Assembly: GCF_003075395.1 (NCBI RefSeq)
Contig: NZ_QDFV01000002.1
Span: 620,001 to 684,000 of the forward strand
Reading direction: 5' to 3'
DNA length: 64,000 bases
Source: Microbacterium sp. TPD7012
GTDB lineage: Bacteria > Actinomycetota > Actinomycetes > Actinomycetales > Microbacteriaceae
Both the position numbers and the translations under genes were made by a program. Each line of letters begins with the position of its first letter. Position 1 is the stretch's first letter. Under the pieces are notes generated by a model. It saw nothing but the letters and a program-made list of their open reading frames with translations, ran no database searches and was not told the DNA's origin. Shown here one piece after another: positions 62,551 through 64,000 of the stretch.

Positions 62551-62565
62551 AAAATCTCCCGAGGA

Positions 62566-62595
62566 TGTCGATCCGGGGCATTCCCGTTCGACGTC
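62566..62595 (+). promoter_or_regulatory. Candidate ECF-type promoter of the YCII/sigma pair
   Basis: TGTCGA (62566-62571), 17 bases, CGACGTC (62589-62595), 47 bases before ATG 62642. TGTCGA is, as I recall, the -35 pattern of ECF42 promoters, so this could be autoregulation by the sigma factor below. Confidence 0.45.
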
Positions 62596-62641
62596 TGTGA
62601 TGAGAGGGTCGAGAGACGGCCCCTCGAACAAGGAGAACATC

Positions 62642-63067
62642 ATGAAGTACATGCTCATCATGCGCGCGACCGACGAAGCGGTGGAGTCCTTCAAGGAGAT
62701 GCCGTTCGAAGAGGTCATCGAGGCGATGGGGAAGTACAACGAGTCCATGATCAAGGCCGGCGTGCTGGCCGCGGGTGAAGGCCTCACCGACGCCGCCGAG
62801 GGATTCGTCGTCGACTTCAGCGCCGAGACGCCCCTGATCACTGACGGCCCCTACGGCGAGACCAAGGAGCTCTTCAACGGTTTCTGGATCATCGAGGTCT
62901 CCAGTCGCGAGGAGGCTGCCGAGTGGGCGAGCCGCGCACCCCTCGGACCCGGCTCCTTCCTCGAGGTGCGCCGCGTCACCGACATGTCCGACTTCCCCGC
63001 CGACAACGAGTGGATCCAGAAGGAAGAGGGCTGGCGCGACGAGCAGGCGCAGCGCGCACAGCAGTGA
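62642..63067 (+). CDS. YCII-related (DGPF-type) protein
   Basis: 141 residues, AAGGAG six bases before ATG. A dimeric ferredoxin-like alpha/beta fold: MKYMLIMRATDEAVESF, the DGPF-like motif TDGPYGETKEL (about 61-71), then GFWIIEVSSREEAAEWA and a GPGSFLEVRRV strand. Such proteins are regularly encoded beside ECF42 sigma factors in actinobacteria and are probably part of their regulon; the biochemical role is unknown. Joined to the sigma gene by TGATG. Confidence 0.88.
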   Translation: MKYMLIMRATDEAVESFKEMPFEEVIEAMGKYNESMIKAGVLAAGEGLTDAAEGFVVDFSAETPLITDGPYGETKELFNGFWIIEVSSREEAAEWASRAPLGPGSFLEVRRVTDMSDFPADNEWIQKEEGWRDEQAQRAQQ

Positions 63068-64000
63068 TGGACGACTCCCCGCGCAGCGAGACGGCGCGTT
63101 CCGCCCCCGATCAGGGGTCGACGGAGCGCGCCGTCGCCGCCGTCTGGCGCATCGAATCCGCGCGCATCGTCGGTGCCCTCACCCGCATCGTCGGCGACTT
63201 CGGCCTGGCGGAGGATCTCGCGCAGGAGGCGCTCGTCGACGCGCTGCGGCAGTGGCCCGTCGAGGGAGTTCCGCGCAACGCGGCGGCCTGGCTCACCGCG
63301 GTCGCGAAGCGCAAGGCCATCGACGGGTGGCGCCGTCGCGAGCGGCTCGACGAGCGCGTCGCGCTGCTCGCCCACGACCTGGAGCGGGAGCAGGCGGAAG
63401 CGGGGGACATGCTGTGGGATCCGGATGCCGTCGACGACGACGTCCTGCGCCTGATCTTCATCGCCTGTCACCCGGTGCTCTCGAAGGAGGCGCAGGTCGC
63501 ACTCACCCTGCGCGTCGTCGCCGGTCTGTCGAGCGAGGAGATCGCCCGCGCGTTCCTCGTGCCGACGGCGACCGTGCAGCAGCGGATCGTCCGTGCGAAG
63601 AAGACGCTCGCCGCCGCGAACGCCCCGTTCGAGGTGCCGCCCCGCGAGGAGCACGCGCAGCGCCTCGGAGCCGTCCTGGGGGTGCTCTATCTGATCTTCA
63701 ACGAGGCGCACGCCGCGTCGAGCGGCCCGGACCTGATGCGGCCGGAGCTCAGCGACGAGGCGATCCGGCTCGGCAGAGTGCTGGCGGCGCTGATGCCCGG
63801 CGAGCCCGACGTGCACGGCCTGCTCGCGCTCATGGAGCTGACGGCGGCACGGTTCGCCGCTCGGGTGGACGCGAACGGCGACCCCGTGCTGCTGGCCGAT
63901 CAGGACCGGCGCCGCTGGGATCGCAGCCGCATCTCGCGGGGTCGTGCGGCTCTCGCTGCGGCGGATGCCGTCGGTCGCGGTCGCGGCGCCTACAGCCTGC
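63067..64000 (+). CDS. ECF42-like RNA polymerase sigma factor (3' end outside window)
   Basis: 311 codons are visible and the frame is open at the window edge; such proteins run to about 400 residues. Sigma region 2 (VWRIESARIVGALTRIVGDF ... EDLAQEALVDALRQWP) and region 4 (LTLRVVAGLSSEEIARAFLV ... TVQQRIVRAKKTL) are clear. From about residue 195 a helical extension begins (LGAVLGVLYLIFNEAHAASS), the TPR-like C-terminal domain of the ECF42 group, which replaces an anti-sigma factor. No anti-sigma gene is seen. Confidence 0.9.
   Translation, partial: MDDSPRSETARSAPDQGSTERAVAAVWRIESARIVGALTRIVGDFGLAEDLAQEALVDALRQWPVEGVPRNAAAWLTAVAKRKAIDGWRRRERLDERVALLAHDLEREQAEAGDMLWDPDAVDDDVLRLIFIACHPVLSKEAQVALTLRVVAGLSSEEIARAFLVPTATVQQRIVRAKKTLAAANAPFEVPPREEHAQRLGAVLGVLYLIFNEAHAASSGPDLMRPELSDEAIRLGRVLAALMPGEPDVHGLLALMELTAARFAARVDANGDPVLLADQDRRRWDRSRISRGRAALAAADAVGRGRGAYSL

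Overview
The window looks like an ordinary chromosomal segment of a high-GC Gram-positive actinobacterium, most likely a Microbacterium or close Microbacteriaceae relative. The reasons are the GC-rich wobble positions, frequent GTG and TTG starts, many 4-bp ATGA/GTGA gene overlaps, lone groES under CIRCE control, GuaB3, SURF1, DUF3817 next to guaA, and many transcripts that seem to start exactly at the start codon (a TAnnnT -10 box six bases before ATG/GTG). I see no rRNA, tRNA, CRISPR array, phage or transposase.

Layout. 1-8.2 kb: the end of a membrane acyltransferase-like gene, a MauE/thioredoxin-like fusion, a Tat-exported protein, an AraC regulator, a fused HprK-like/PqqD protein, and a capsule-type set (Wzz/BY-kinase, LMW tyrosine phosphatase, VanZ), then ppx. 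8.2-12.3 kb: coaA, glmS, and a DUF559/AbiEi-like gene bracketed by two related long hairpins. 12.3-23 kb: acpS-alr-tsaE, then a two-component pair and a membrane protein with a degenerate GGDEF domain, then tsaB-rimI-tsaD and three membrane proteins, almost all overlapping by 4 bp. 23-34 kb: a THUMP-like methyltransferase, groES, rarD, a branched-chain amino acid type ABC transporter (livK convergent with livHMGF), guaB and small proteins.

34.4-40.9 kb holds the most unusual locus: seven tightly coupled genes encoding a response-regulator/PIG-L deacetylase fusion, an ATP-grasp enzyme, a PHP phosphoesterase, a processive family 2 glycosyltransferase, a 47-residue membrane protein, a stand-alone receiver and a sensor kinase. 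I read it as an undescribed signal-controlled surface-glycan system. 41-46 kb: OsmC, VapBC, an ABC-F protein, GuaB3 and SURF1. 46-51 kb: a giant secreted nuclease/5'-nucleotidase and a VOC protein. 51.5-58.9 kb: a sugar locus (DeoR regulator, ABC importer, class II aldolase, ADP-dependent sugar kinase, ManA-like isomerase). 59-64 kb: DUF3817, guaA, a glycosyltransferase, and a YCII/ECF42-like sigma pair running off the end.

Three genome-scale patterns run through the window: the leaderless start architecture; a clear excess of the hexamer GGATGC/GCATCC, which also builds the stems of several terminators; and a REP-like repeat that forms a hairpin between livK and livF and also sits inside the coding end of the DUF3817 gene.
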